A program made the position numbers and the translations under genes. Positions 24,324 through 32,528 of a stretch of DNA of 64,000 nucleotides are shown here, in pieces. The stretch is from PALSA-278 sp963760285 (GTDB taxonomy: Bacteria > Acidobacteriota > Terriglobia > Acidiferrales > UBA7541). A model generated the notes under the pieces. That model saw only the letters and a program-made list of their open reading frames with translations, made no database searches and had not been told where the DNA came from. The stretch covers positions 1,240,001-1,304,000 of the forward strand of contig CAVXCI010000001.1 in NCBI GenBank assembly GCA_963760285.1, given 5' to 3'. Every line of letters starts with the position of its first letter. The stretch's first letter is position 1.

Positions 24324-25673
24324 TTGAAACACACGCCGGAATTTTTCGCGGGAGCGCCGCGGGCTATCGGGATCATTGGGCTGGGCTATGTGGGCCTGCC
24401 TCTGGCTTTGCGCTTCGCGGAAAAAGGCCATCGGCTTACGGGATTCGACGTGGATCCCGCCAAGGTCGAAAAGCTGAACGCCGGCCAGTCCTATATCAAG
24501 CACATCGGCGCGGAAAACGTGGCGCGCCATGTGGCCGCGGGAAATTTCCGGGCCACCGCGGATTTTTCCCGGCTGCGCGAAATGGATGCAGTCATCATCT
24601 GTGTTCCCACGCCGCTGGACGAACGCCGTGAGCCGGATCTGACCTATGTCCGCGAGACGGCCGAATCCATCGCGCCGCATTTGCAGCGGGGACAGTTGAT
24701 TGTGCTGGAGAGCACCACCTATCCCGGAACCACGGAAGAGATCATGCTGCCCATTTTAGAAGGCGGCGGCCTGCACTGCCCGGTCCATTCCGGCGCGAAT
24801 GGAGAGAGCCCGGCCACGGATTTTTATCTGGCGTTTTCTCCCGAACGCGAAGACCCCGGCAACAAGCAGTTCGCCATCGGCCAGATTCCCAAGATTGTTG
24901 GAGGTATCAATCCCGCCAGCCGCCAGGCCGCGGCGGCCCTTTATGGACAGATTGTCCCGCGCATTGTGGAAGTCAGCTCCACGCGCGCCGCGGAAATGAT
25001 CAAGCTGCTGGAAAATATTTTCCGTTGCGTCAACATCGCCCTGGTGAACGAATTGAAGCTTCTTTGCCAGCGCATGGGATTGGACGTCTGGGAAGTGATT
25101 GACGGCGCGGCCAGCAAGCCCTTCGGCTTTATGCCGTTTTATCCCGGCCCGGGGCTTGGCGGCCACTGCATCCCCGTGGACCCCTACTATCTGTCCTGGA
25201 AGGCCCGCGAGTACGATTTTGCCACGCGGTTCATCGAACTGGCCGGCGAAATCAATACCGCCATGCCCTACCATGTGGTCACCGCCGTGGCTGATGCGTT
25301 GAATCAGCAGGAACGCAGCCTGAAAGGATCGCGCATTTTGCTGCTGGGCATCGCTTACAAAAGGGACGTGGACGATCTCCGCGAATCGCCTTCGCTGAAA
25401 TTGTTGCAACTCCTGATGGAACACGGCGCTCAGGTTGATTACAACGATCCGTTTTTCCCCGCGCTCCATCGCATGCGCCACTACGACTACTCGCATCTTC
25501 GCTCCGTGGCGCTTTCGCCCGCCGCGATCGCCGCCTACGATTGCGTGCTCATCGCCACGGATCATTCCGCATACGATTATCCGGCCATTGTGGAGGCCGC
25601 GCGGCTGGTGGTGGACACGCGCAACGCCACCCGCAAAGTGGCGCAACACCGCGAAAAAATTGTCCTCTGCTGA
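24324..25673 (+). CDS. Nucleotide-sugar (UDP-GlcNAc/ManNAc-type) dehydrogenase
   Basis: 449 residues. Oxidises the C6 alcohol of a UDP-sugar to the uronate. N-terminal NAD motif GIIGLGYVGLPLALRFAEKG near residue 16. The catalytic Cys is residue 282 in GLGGHCIPVDPYYLSWKA. The LLENIFRCVNIALVNELKLL block and the C-terminal ILLLGIAYKRDVDDLRESPS motif are typical of the WbpA/VipA branch. Its neighbour on the same strand, after a short gap and an intervening leftward gene, is a UDP-sugar epimerase; together they suggest an aminouronate precursor for O-antigen or capsule. Confidence 0.93.
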   Translation: MKHTPEFFAGAPRAIGIIGLGYVGLPLALRFAEKGHRLTGFDVDPAKVEKLNAGQSYIKHIGAENVARHVAAGNFRATADFSRLREMDAVIICVPTPLDERREPDLTYVRETAESIAPHLQRGQLIVLESTTYPGTTEEIMLPILEGGGLHCPVHSGANGESPATDFYLAFSPEREDPGNKQFAIGQIPKIVGGINPASRQAAAALYGQIVPRIVEVSSTRAAEMIKLLENIFRCVNIALVNELKLLCQRMGLDVWEVIDGAASKPFGFMPFYPGPGLGGHCIPVDPYYLSWKAREYDFATRFIELAGEINTAMPYHVVTAVADALNQQERSLKGSRILLLGIAYKRDVDDLRESPSLKLLQLLMEHGAQVDYNDPFFPALHRMRHYDYSHLRSVALSPAAIAAYDCVLIATDHSAYDYPAIVEAARLVVDTRNATRKVAQHREKIVLC

Positions 25674-25691
25674 AACCTTCCGGCGCGAAGT

Positions 25692-26507
25692 TCAGTGCGA
25701 GGCGGCGCCGGAGGTCAGCTCGGCGCGCAGGCTTCCGAAGGGAAGCGAGGCCTCGATGGCCACGGGAGTCCGCCGGACATCCTGCGTCAGCCACACGGTC
25801 AAAGCCAGCGGTGATGCATCCGCGCTTCCCACTCGCAATGCGATGTTGACGCGATCAGCGGTGAAATTCCCCACCGGTGTGGAAACGGCCTCTGCCGCCG
25901 CTTTTTCCGCGGTCATAGTGTAAATCTGCCGCCCGTCGAAAACGTGGGCGCTGAGTGGATGCTTCCAGGCCGCCATGCGCACCAGGAACAGCGCGCCCAA
26001 AGGATCCACTGTCCCCTGCGGCACATTCACCGCCGTGCCTTCACCGCCCGGATTGTTCGTCCTAGGCTGTACGGGGCGGAACTGCTGCCGGTGGTTCCTT
26101 CCCATCTCGTGCAGATTCATCGCGTAGTAGAGGCTGGCCATGGTGCGCACGTCGGAGTAAGACACGAACTTGTCGTCTACGGCGAAAAGCCGCCGCACCG
26201 GATTCGCCGTGCTCACCGCGGCTTCAATATGCCATACGTTCGTGCCGTAGAAATACATGCGCTCGGGCACGCTAATGGTGGCCGTGGCCGCGGTGGCAAA
26301 GCTGGACCACGAAACCTGGTACGTGAGCGTTTCGCCCAGCCGCGGCGGCGCCTGCGGCTCGGCGGGCGGCGCGGGGCCACCTGAAGGGAAGACCAGCGGC
26401 GAAATGGAATAAAAACCCGTGTCCTGCCGCGGGAAAGGCTCCTCGGCGCGCAATATCACCAGCGCCAACACCACCAACGCCAAGAGTATTTTCCCCGCCA
26501 GCTTCAT
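25692..26507 (-). CDS. DUF3108-domain secreted protein
   Basis: 271 residues. The ATG at 26505-26507 gives a signal peptide (MKLAGKILLALVVLALVILR). The mature part has the family pattern GETLTYQVSWSSFATAATAT, FYGTNVWHIEAAVSTANPVR, DKFVSYSDV and VWLTQDVRRTPVAIEASLPF. DUF3108 proteins are periplasmic beta-rich proteins of unknown role. A Pro/Ala-rich segment precedes the domain. It is convergent with the dehydrogenase gene and separated by 18 bp. Confidence 0.85.
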   Translation of the reverse strand: MKLAGKILLALVVLALVILRAEEPFPRQDTGFYSISPLVFPSGGPAPPAEPQAPPRLGETLTYQVSWSSFATAATATISVPERMYFYGTNVWHIEAAVSTANPVRRLFAVDDKFVSYSDVRTMASLYYAMNLHEMGRNHRQQFRPVQPRTNNPGGEGTAVNVPQGTVDPLGALFLVRMAAWKHPLSAHVFDGRQIYTMTAEKAAAEAVSTPVGNFTADRVNIALRVGSADASPLALTVWLTQDVRRTPVAIEASLPFGSLRAELTSGAASH

Positions 26508-26670
26508 GGCACCCGCTTTCGGCCTCGCTTGTCGGCATTCCTGGGCCAAGCTATAGTAAAGCCTACCGGAACGAGCCCCGCGGGTCATCTCTTGCGGGCG
26601 TTGCCGCGGACATTGTCGCGCTTCGTTCCGCTGTTGCAGCGATTTGGCCCAACCGGGAGAAAATTAGAGG

Positions 26671-27612
26671 ATGCGCTATCTGGTCACGGGAGGAGCGGGA
26701 TTCATCGGCTCGCACGTTGTCGATGAGTTGCTGCGGCGTGACCACTCTGTCGCCGTCCTGGATGATTTCTCCACTGGCCGCGAGCAGAACCTGGCGAACG
26801 TCTGCGCTGAATTTGAATTGATTCGTGGCAGCATCTGCGACCATGCGGCGTTGCAGAAAGCCTGCCACGGCGCGGATTTCATCATCCACCTCGCCGCGCG
26901 GACTTCTGTCCCTCGCTCCGTGGAAGAACCGCTGGACACCAACCTCGTAAATGTGGAGGGAACTCTGCGCGTCCTGCTGGCGGCGCGGGATTGCGGCGCG
27001 CGTCGCGTGGTTTTCTCCGCTTCTTCCGCGGCCTACGGCGAATCGCCCACGCTGCCGAAAGTGGAATCCATGACGCCGGCGCCGATTTCGCCCTACGGGG
27101 TTTCCAAGTTTGCCGGTGAACTTTACTGCCAGGTATTCACGCGCGTGTACGGCCTGGAAACTGTTTCGTTGCGTTTCTTCAACGTGTTCGGGCCGCGCCA
27201 GGATCCCGGTTCAGCGTATTCCGGAGTGCTATCGCGCTTCATGCTGGCCATTCTGGAAGGTTCAGACCCGGTGGTATTCGGCGATGGCGAACAATCCCGC
27301 GATTTCACTTATGTGGATAACGTGGTGGACGCAACGTTGCGCGCCTGCGAAGCGCCCAAAGTGGCTGGCCGCGTTTTGAACGTGGGTACCGGCGGCCGCG
27401 CTTCCCTGAACCGCATTCTGAAAGTGCTGGAAGGAATTTGCGGCCGGCCTGTCCATGCGCGCTATGAGGCGCCACGCGCCGGCGACATTCTCCATTCTCA
27501 GGCGGACATCACCGCGGCGAAAGAGCTGCTGAGTTTTGCGCCGCGCGTGGAGTTGGAAGAAGGACTACGCCGCACCTGGGACTGGTTCCGCAACGATTAC
27601 CAGAAATGTTGA
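26671..27612 (+). CDS. NAD-dependent UDP-sugar epimerase (WbpP/GalE-like)
   Basis: 313 residues, extended SDR. NAD motif TGGAGFIGS at residues 6-14; catalytic Tyr142 and Lys146 in SPYGVSKFAGE; SASSAAYGESPTLPK carries the Ser. The RFFNVFGPRQDP block and the gating residues suggest a broad-specificity UDP-hexose or UDP-HexNAc 4-epimerase. It lies 160 bp downstream of the DUF3108 start and is likely read with its own promoter. Confidence 0.9.
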   Translation: MRYLVTGGAGFIGSHVVDELLRRDHSVAVLDDFSTGREQNLANVCAEFELIRGSICDHAALQKACHGADFIIHLAARTSVPRSVEEPLDTNLVNVEGTLRVLLAARDCGARRVVFSASSAAYGESPTLPKVESMTPAPISPYGVSKFAGELYCQVFTRVYGLETVSLRFFNVFGPRQDPGSAYSGVLSRFMLAILEGSDPVVFGDGEQSRDFTYVDNVVDATLRACEAPKVAGRVLNVGTGGRASLNRILKVLEGICGRPVHARYEAPRAGDILHSQADITAAKELLSFAPRVELEEGLRRTWDWFRNDYQKC

Positions 27613-27648
27613 TAACTTGCCGCTGACCGCGCAGGCGTCCTTGCCTGT

Positions 27649-28326
27649 CTAGACCCCGTTCAGAACCAGCGGCAGCTCGGTCAGGCTGTCAATCATCATG
27701 TCTGGCGGGCAATCCTTCATGCCTTCGGTACCCAGCCCGTAGGTCACGCCGCAGGACCATGTTCCTGCATTACGCGCGGTGCGCACGTCCACGTCCGAAT
27801 CTCCCACAAACATGGCTTCGCGCGGCGCGGCGCCGAAATCATTCAGCAGCACCTGCACGCCCGCGGGATCCGGCTTCTTGCGTTCAAAACTGTTGCCCCC
27901 GTAAATGAATTGGAAATAATCCGCGATGCGCAGCCCTTCGAGTATTGCGCGGCTGAAGCGGACTGGCTTGTTGGTCAGCACGGCCAGCGAATGTTTCGCC
28001 AGCTGCTCCAGCCCCTCGCGCACGCCGGGATAGAGAACGGTGTTGTCCAGCATGTGGGCGCGGTAATAGCTCAGAAAAAACGCCAGAGCGCGCTCGGCCT
28101 CCGCGTCGCCGGCGCCATCGCCCAACGCTCGGCGAATCAGCGTGGCGGCGCCTTCTCCCACGTAACCGAAAATTTTCTCGTGAGAAATCTCGTTGCGGCC
28201 GCTTTCCACCAGAGTGGCATTCACTGAATGGGCCAGGTCCAGCTTGGAATCAATCAGCGTGCCATCCAGATCGAAAATCACCACGCGGACTTCCGCAAAC
28301 CGCTCCGCTTCTGTTTCCCGCGCCAT
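27649..28326 (-). CDS. HAD-family hydrolase, phosphoglycolate-phosphatase-like
   Basis: 225 residues. HAD motif I FDLDGT at 18-23 with Asp19 and Asp21; motif II in LAVLTNKP; motif III Lys in ERKKPDP; motif IV VGDSDVDVRTARNAG. The cap domain is the four-helix type of the Gph group. Specific substrate cannot be determined. It is convergent with the epimerase gene (36-bp gap). Confidence 0.9.
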   Translation of the reverse strand: MARETEAERFAEVRVVIFDLDGTLIDSKLDLAHSVNATLVESGRNEISHEKIFGYVGEGAATLIRRALGDGAGDAEAERALAFFLSYYRAHMLDNTVLYPGVREGLEQLAKHSLAVLTNKPVRFSRAILEGLRIADYFQFIYGGNSFERKKPDPAGVQVLLNDFGAAPREAMFVGDSDVDVRTARNAGTWSCGVTYGLGTEGMKDCPPDMMIDSLTELPLVLNGV

Positions 28327-28447
28327 ATCCTTACATTCTATGACATTTCCTGCTGTCCCTCCCCGCTCCTCCGCTGTGGCATTTTGCTCTCCATGACTCG
28401 CTTGCTAATATTTCCGGTTCCGGCGCGCACTGCGCCGAGGCAAGCAC

Positions 28448-29779
28448 ATGGCTGAAATCTTTCCATTTCGCGCCTGGCGTTACGACACCAGCAAGGTTTC
28501 TCTGGCTGACGTTCTTACGCAACCCTACGACAAAATCACGCCGGCCATGCAGGAACGCTATTACGCCGCCAGCCCTTTCAATTTGATTCGCGTGGAGAAG
28601 GGGAAAGCCCTTTCCGGCGACAACGACGTCCACAACGTTTACTCTCGCGCGGCGGAAACGCTGGACGAATGGACTCGCGATGGCATCCTCCGTCAGGATC
28701 CCAGCCCGTCTATTTACGTTTACTCGCAGGAATTCACGCTGCCCGGCGCGGACACGCGTCTCTCGCGCCGGGGGTTCATCGCTCTCAGCCGCCTGGAGGA
28801 CTACTCCGCAGGCGTAGTTTTCCGCCACGAGCATACGCTTTCCGGTCCCAAGGCTGATCGCCTCGAATTGCTGCGCCGCACGCGCACACAGACGGGGCAG
28901 CTGTTCATGCTCTATGAGGACCGCGGTGGAGAGACTGAATCGCTGCTCGACGAAGCCCAGCGCGCTCCTGCCGCTGGTGATTTTCACGACGAATTTGGCG
29001 TTCACCACCGCCTGTGGACTATCCTTCAGCCCGCCGCGCTCGCGCGAATTGTCTCCGCCATGGCGGATAAGAAAATCGTGATCGCGGACGGTCATCACCG
29101 CTATGAAACTGCGCTGGCCTGGCGCGATGAATGCCGCCAGCAGGCGGGCCGCGCGAATCCGGACGCGCCGCATGAAAAAGTGATGCTGACTTTCGTTAAT
29201 TCCGCCGCTCCCGGCCTGGTGATTCTGCCCACGCACCGCGTCCTGCGCAATCTCTCCGGGTTTGAGGCCATGCGATTCCGCGATTGCCTGCGCGCCTGGT
29301 TTACCGAAGTTCGCCTCCCGTTTGCTTCTTCAGCAGAACGCGCCGCCAGCTACGAAAAATTCCGCAGCGAAATGCGCAACCGCGCAAGTGAACACGTAAT
29401 TGGCGTATATGCCGGCGACGGAGGCTTTTCTGTTTTTCGACTTCGCGCCGATGCTCCGCTGGACCGGACGCTGGGCAATCTTTCTCCCGCGCAGCGCGCC
29501 CTGGACGTGACCCTGCTCCATCGCCTGATGATTCAGGAGTGCCTGGGCATCACCCCCGAAGCCGTGGTCCGCGAATCCCACATCGCCTACGAACGCGAAA
29601 TGGATGCGGCCATTGCCGCCGTGGACCGCGGTGATGCGCAGCTCGGTTGCCTGCTGAATCCGGTGGACGTGAATCAGATGGTGGAAATGGCGCTGGCGGG
29701 CGAAGTAATGCCACAGAAGTCTACGGACTTCTATCCCAAGCTTCTGAGCGGCGTGGCGATGTACCGCCTGGAAGGATGA
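28448..29779 (+). CDS. DUF1015-family protein
   Basis: 443 residues. Typical start IFPFRAWRYDTSKVSLADVL TQPYD, with SPFNLIRVEKGK, then HHRLWTI, VIADGHHRYETALAWRDECR, FVNSAAPGLVILPTHRVLR and a C-terminal LLNPVDVNQMVEMALAGEVM PQKSTDFYPK. DUF1015 proteins share a ParB/sulfiredoxin-like fold with the SbnI serine kinase; a kinase role here is unproved. ATG start; promoter region shared with the divergent HAD gene. Confidence 0.88.
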   Translation: MAEIFPFRAWRYDTSKVSLADVLTQPYDKITPAMQERYYAASPFNLIRVEKGKALSGDNDVHNVYSRAAETLDEWTRDGILRQDPSPSIYVYSQEFTLPGADTRLSRRGFIALSRLEDYSAGVVFRHEHTLSGPKADRLELLRRTRTQTGQLFMLYEDRGGETESLLDEAQRAPAAGDFHDEFGVHHRLWTILQPAALARIVSAMADKKIVIADGHHRYETALAWRDECRQQAGRANPDAPHEKVMLTFVNSAAPGLVILPTHRVLRNLSGFEAMRFRDCLRAWFTEVRLPFASSAERAASYEKFRSEMRNRASEHVIGVYAGDGGFSVFRLRADAPLDRTLGNLSPAQRALDVTLLHRLMIQECLGITPEAVVRESHIAYEREMDAAIAAVDRGDAQLGCLLNPVDVNQMVEMALAGEVMPQKSTDFYPKLLSGVAMYRLEG

Positions 29780-29824
29780 CGCGTGCCGGAGGACGCTGGT
29801 CGTTCACCGGCCCGCGCGAGAAAA

Positions 29825-30172
29825 CTAGCTGGAGAAACTCTTCACGGCCTCGGCTTCGGAGGGATACACGTCAAACACCGTGAGCAGCTTGGTTACCTGC
29901 AGCAACTCCATAAACTTTGCACCCAGTTGGGACAGCTTCAGCGTGGCGCCTTGTGTGCGCGCGCTTTGATGCGCGGCCACCAGTGTTCCCAGCCCGGCGC
30001 TGTCAATGTAGGTGACGTTCCCCATGTTGAGGATGATTTTCGTTTTGCCCGCGGCCAGCAGCGATTTCACGCGCTCGCGGAAAGCGTTGCTTTCCTCGCC
30101 CAGCACAATTCGCCCTTCCAATTCTAGGATGGTCACCCCTGATGATTCTCTCTCGGTCATTCGCAGTGCCAC
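29825..30172 (-). CDS. STAS-domain anti-sigma-factor antagonist
   Basis: 115 residues, SpoIIAA-like. The conserved phosphorylatable Ser58 lies in VTYIDSAGLGTLVAAHQSAR. Other segments are VTILELEGRIVLGEESNAFR, ATLKLSQLGAKFMELLQVTK and LLTVFDVY. The ATG is chosen as MALRMTERES; MTERES is an alternative start. Partner switching with an anti-sigma kinase is the family's role; no kinase gene is adjacent. The PP2C-type phosphatase at the right edge of the window is far away. Confidence 0.9.
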   Translation of the reverse strand: MALRMTERESSGVTILELEGRIVLGEESNAFRERVKSLLAAGKTKIILNMGNVTYIDSAGLGTLVAAHQSARTQGATLKLSQLGAKFMELLQVTKLLTVFDVYPSEAEAVKSFSS

Positions 30173-30265
30173 GTTTCTGCCTCCTGAATCCGCGGGATTT
30201 CCCGCCTTAGATTCGACGCCGCGCCCAGCGCCTTTGTTCCTGGAGCGTTGTTCAACCGCGTGCGG

Positions 30266-30433
30266 TCAATAAAAATCCGAACAGGACATGTAATAGCCGC
30301 ATGCCGGGCATATCAACTTGCAGCTCCGGGATTCCAGTTTCGTCGAACACGCCGGACAGTATTGCGAAGGTTCTAGCGTCGGCCCGTCCGCTCGCGCAGC
30401 TTTTCCCGGCTCCGGAGCTTCCAGGGAATCCAT
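30266..30433 (-). CDS. 55-aa double-CPxC zinc-ribbon protein
   Basis: A short frame encodes MDSLEAPEPGKAARADGPTL then EPSQYCPACSTKLESRSCKL and ICPACGYYMSCSDFY. Two CPAC pairs about 16 residues apart form a rubredoxin-like zinc ribbon, with a further Cys in SRSCK and in MSCSDFY. The ending CPACGYYMSCSDFY is a pattern I recall from acidobacterial small proteins, but I can assign no function. The ATG is at 30431-30433; no strong Shine-Dalgarno is seen. It lies after the STAS gene region (94 bp upstream of it on the same strand). Confidence 0.7.
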   Translation of the reverse strand: MDSLEAPEPGKAARADGPTLEPSQYCPACSTKLESRSCKLICPACGYYMSCSDFY

Positions 30434-30670
30434 AACTATCGGCCCGCATGTTTATAGCACAACCCGCGCCTGCCACAAAACAAACCCTGCCTGCAGGGGG
30501 GGCCATTCCACGCCATTATCGCCCTCCCGCCAGGGCCTTTCCAGCGAGTCGCAGGCCCCTTCCTGGCGCGATCCTTCCCTGGCTCGCGGCGAAGGAGTAA
30601 AATTGAGGGTGACTGCAACCGCCGCCCTTTGCAGTGCATCAATAACAGTTAGGTAGCCTGGGAGTACATT

Positions 30671-31450
30671 ATGAAAAGCTGCTCAAAGAACTTCTTGCTT
30701 CTGGTCGTCCTGTTGGGTTTCGCCGTGGCGGCGCATGGTCAGGGAATGGGCCATGCCGCTGTGCGTACGGGCGGAGCACGCAATTTTTCCAGCGGGCATT
30801 CCAGTTCCAGCGCAAGAACCAGGCCAGTGGCCATTCCGCCGCCGGGCAATTCCCACGGTAATATCCCGGGCAATGTGCCTGGAATCTCCAATGGGGAATA
30901 CCTTCTTCCCAACGGTCTTACGCTGAATGAATTGCTGAATAACAACGTCCCCGGCCTGGGTTTTGACTACACGCATTTGAACGCCTTGCAGGGAAATCTT
31001 GGCGTGGAAGCCTTGATTGATCCGGCCACGCAGGCGCAGCTGGCGCTGGCTTTGAAATTTTTGCGCGCTTCGCCACAAGTTCCGTTTGGCGGCGGATTGT
31101 GGGCCATGCCGACGCCGGTTGAGACCTATGACGAGTCCGCCCCTGAAACCGCGGCTGCCGCGCCGCCGCAGCCTCAAGTGATCGTTGTTCAGGCTCCGGC
31201 TGCGGCCCAGCCTGCCGCGGAAGATATGGCCGCCGCTTCACCATCGCCCTCGCGGGATAGCGGCGAATTCGTCCTGGTGAAAAAGGATGGCACGCAGATC
31301 ACCGCCGGCGCTTTCTTCCATCAGGATTCCAGTATTGTGTACGTGACTCCGGCGGGCGCGCGGCGCACCATGCCCTATTCCGACCTGGACGTGGATGCCA
31401 CCGTGCTTTTGAATCAGGAGCGCGGCACGGACTTGCAGCTTCCGCTCTAA
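30671..31450 (+). CDS. Hypothetical secreted protein, 259 aa, low-complexity
   Basis: Signal peptide MKSCSKNFLLLVVLLGFAVA with cleavage near AHGQ. A Gly/Ser/Asn/Pro-rich segment follows (about residues 27-75: IPPPGNSHGNIPGNVPGISN). A middle region has LNELLNNNVPGLGFDYTHLN. An Ala/Pro-rich linker precedes a C-terminal beta module (EFVLVKKDGTQITAGAFFHQ, SSIVYVTPAGARRTMPYSDL). No known family. Likely a periplasmic or cell-surface protein. Confidence 0.75.
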   Translation: MKSCSKNFLLLVVLLGFAVAAHGQGMGHAAVRTGGARNFSSGHSSSSARTRPVAIPPPGNSHGNIPGNVPGISNGEYLLPNGLTLNELLNNNVPGLGFDYTHLNALQGNLGVEALIDPATQAQLALALKFLRASPQVPFGGGLWAMPTPVETYDESAPETAAAAPPQPQVIVVQAPAAAQPAAEDMAAASPSPSRDSGEFVLVKKDGTQITAGAFFHQDSSIVYVTPAGARRTMPYSDLDVDATVLLNQERGTDLQLPL

Positions 31451-31462
31451 GCTGGCGCGCGA

Positions 31463-32422
31463 TTAATTCTCGCCGCATGGGCCTAGCGGCTCTGGCATAA
31501 AAAATCCTGCCTGCGCCGGCAGTCCCGCGCGCTCAAACTGCACGGTGATGTGCGTGATCTGAAATTTTTCGCGCAACACTCCGCAGATATCCCCCAATAC
31601 CTTTTCGCTTTCTTCCATGTGCATGTCCGGTATGCACACATGGCACGATAGCGCCTGCGAATCCGTTCCCAGCGTCCAGATATGAATGTCATGCACTTCT
31701 TGCACGCCGGGCACCGCCAGCACCGCCGAAGCCACGTCTTCCAGCCGCAAGTGCCGCGGCAATCCTTCCAGCAGAATGTGTGAACTCTCCCGCAAGATGC
31801 CCACCGCCGACCACAGCACCATGACTCCGATGCCCAGCCCCAGCGCGGGGTCCACCCAGCGCGCGCCCGTCCAGCGAATCGCCAGTGCCCCCGCCAGAAT
31901 GGCCACGCTGGATAGTGCGTCGCCGAAGGAATGCACTACCACGCTGCGCACATTGAGGTCGCGCCGGCCCTTCACCAGCGCCAGGGTGATACTTCCGTTC
32001 ACCACCAATGCCAGTAAAGCAATCCACATCATCAGGCCGGCCTGCACCGGCCCCGGATGGCGCAGCCGCTGCAGCGCCTCGTAAAGCAAGAACACCGCCA
32101 CCAGGCTCAGCAGCAACGCATTTACAAATGCCGCCAGGATTCCCGTGCGTTGATAGCCATAGGTTTTTTCGCTGGTGGGAGGACGCAACGCCCAGCGCGC
32201 CGCCAGCCAGGAAATCATCAGCGTGGGTGCGTCCGTCAGATTGTGGACCGCGTCGCTGAGCAGTGAGAGCGAATGCCCGGCGTACCCGCCGGCCACTTCC
32301 GCCGCCACCAGCAGGAGCGTACCTGCGAACGACAGCGCCAGCACGCCGACGCTGCCCATCGGCGCGCCGTGGCTGTGCGCGCCTGCATGTGAGTGGCCAG
32401 TGCCGTGGGCATGCATGTGCAT
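31463..32422 (-). CDS. Cation diffusion facilitator family transporter
   Basis: 319 residues; inner-membrane antiporter that exports Zn(II) or related cations for protons. A His-rich N-terminus (MHMHAHGTGHSHAGAHSHG) may bind metal. Six helices; transport-site residues in LLSDAVHNLTDAPTLM and VVHSFGDALSSVAILAGAL. The C-terminal ferredoxin-like domain has EVHDIHIWTLGTDSQALSCH and HITVQFER. ATG at 32422. Convergent with the secreted-protein gene (12 bp). Specific metal not determined. Confidence 0.93.
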   Translation of the reverse strand: MHMHAHGTGHSHAGAHSHGAPMGSVGVLALSFAGTLLLVAAEVAGGYAGHSLSLLSDAVHNLTDAPTLMISWLAARWALRPPTSEKTYGYQRTGILAAFVNALLLSLVAVFLLYEALQRLRHPGPVQAGLMMWIALLALVVNGSITLALVKGRRDLNVRSVVVHSFGDALSSVAILAGALAIRWTGARWVDPALGLGIGVMVLWSAVGILRESSHILLEGLPRHLRLEDVASAVLAVPGVQEVHDIHIWTLGTDSQALSCHVCIPDMHMEESEKVLGDICGVLREKFQITHITVQFERAGLPAQAGFFMPEPLGPCGEN

Positions 32423-32528
32423 AGGTGCATTCTAACCTCGGAAGGGAGTTCGTGGCAGCGCCGAGGTGGGCTGCGCGATGGGACGGTAACTCCGCCCGTT
32501 CACTCCATCCTGCGGCAACAAAGCGGGA

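Noticed and set aside
24756..25649. Leftward open frame antisense to the sugar dehydrogenase
   Set aside because: Shadow of a confident gene; low-complexity, no ribosome site.
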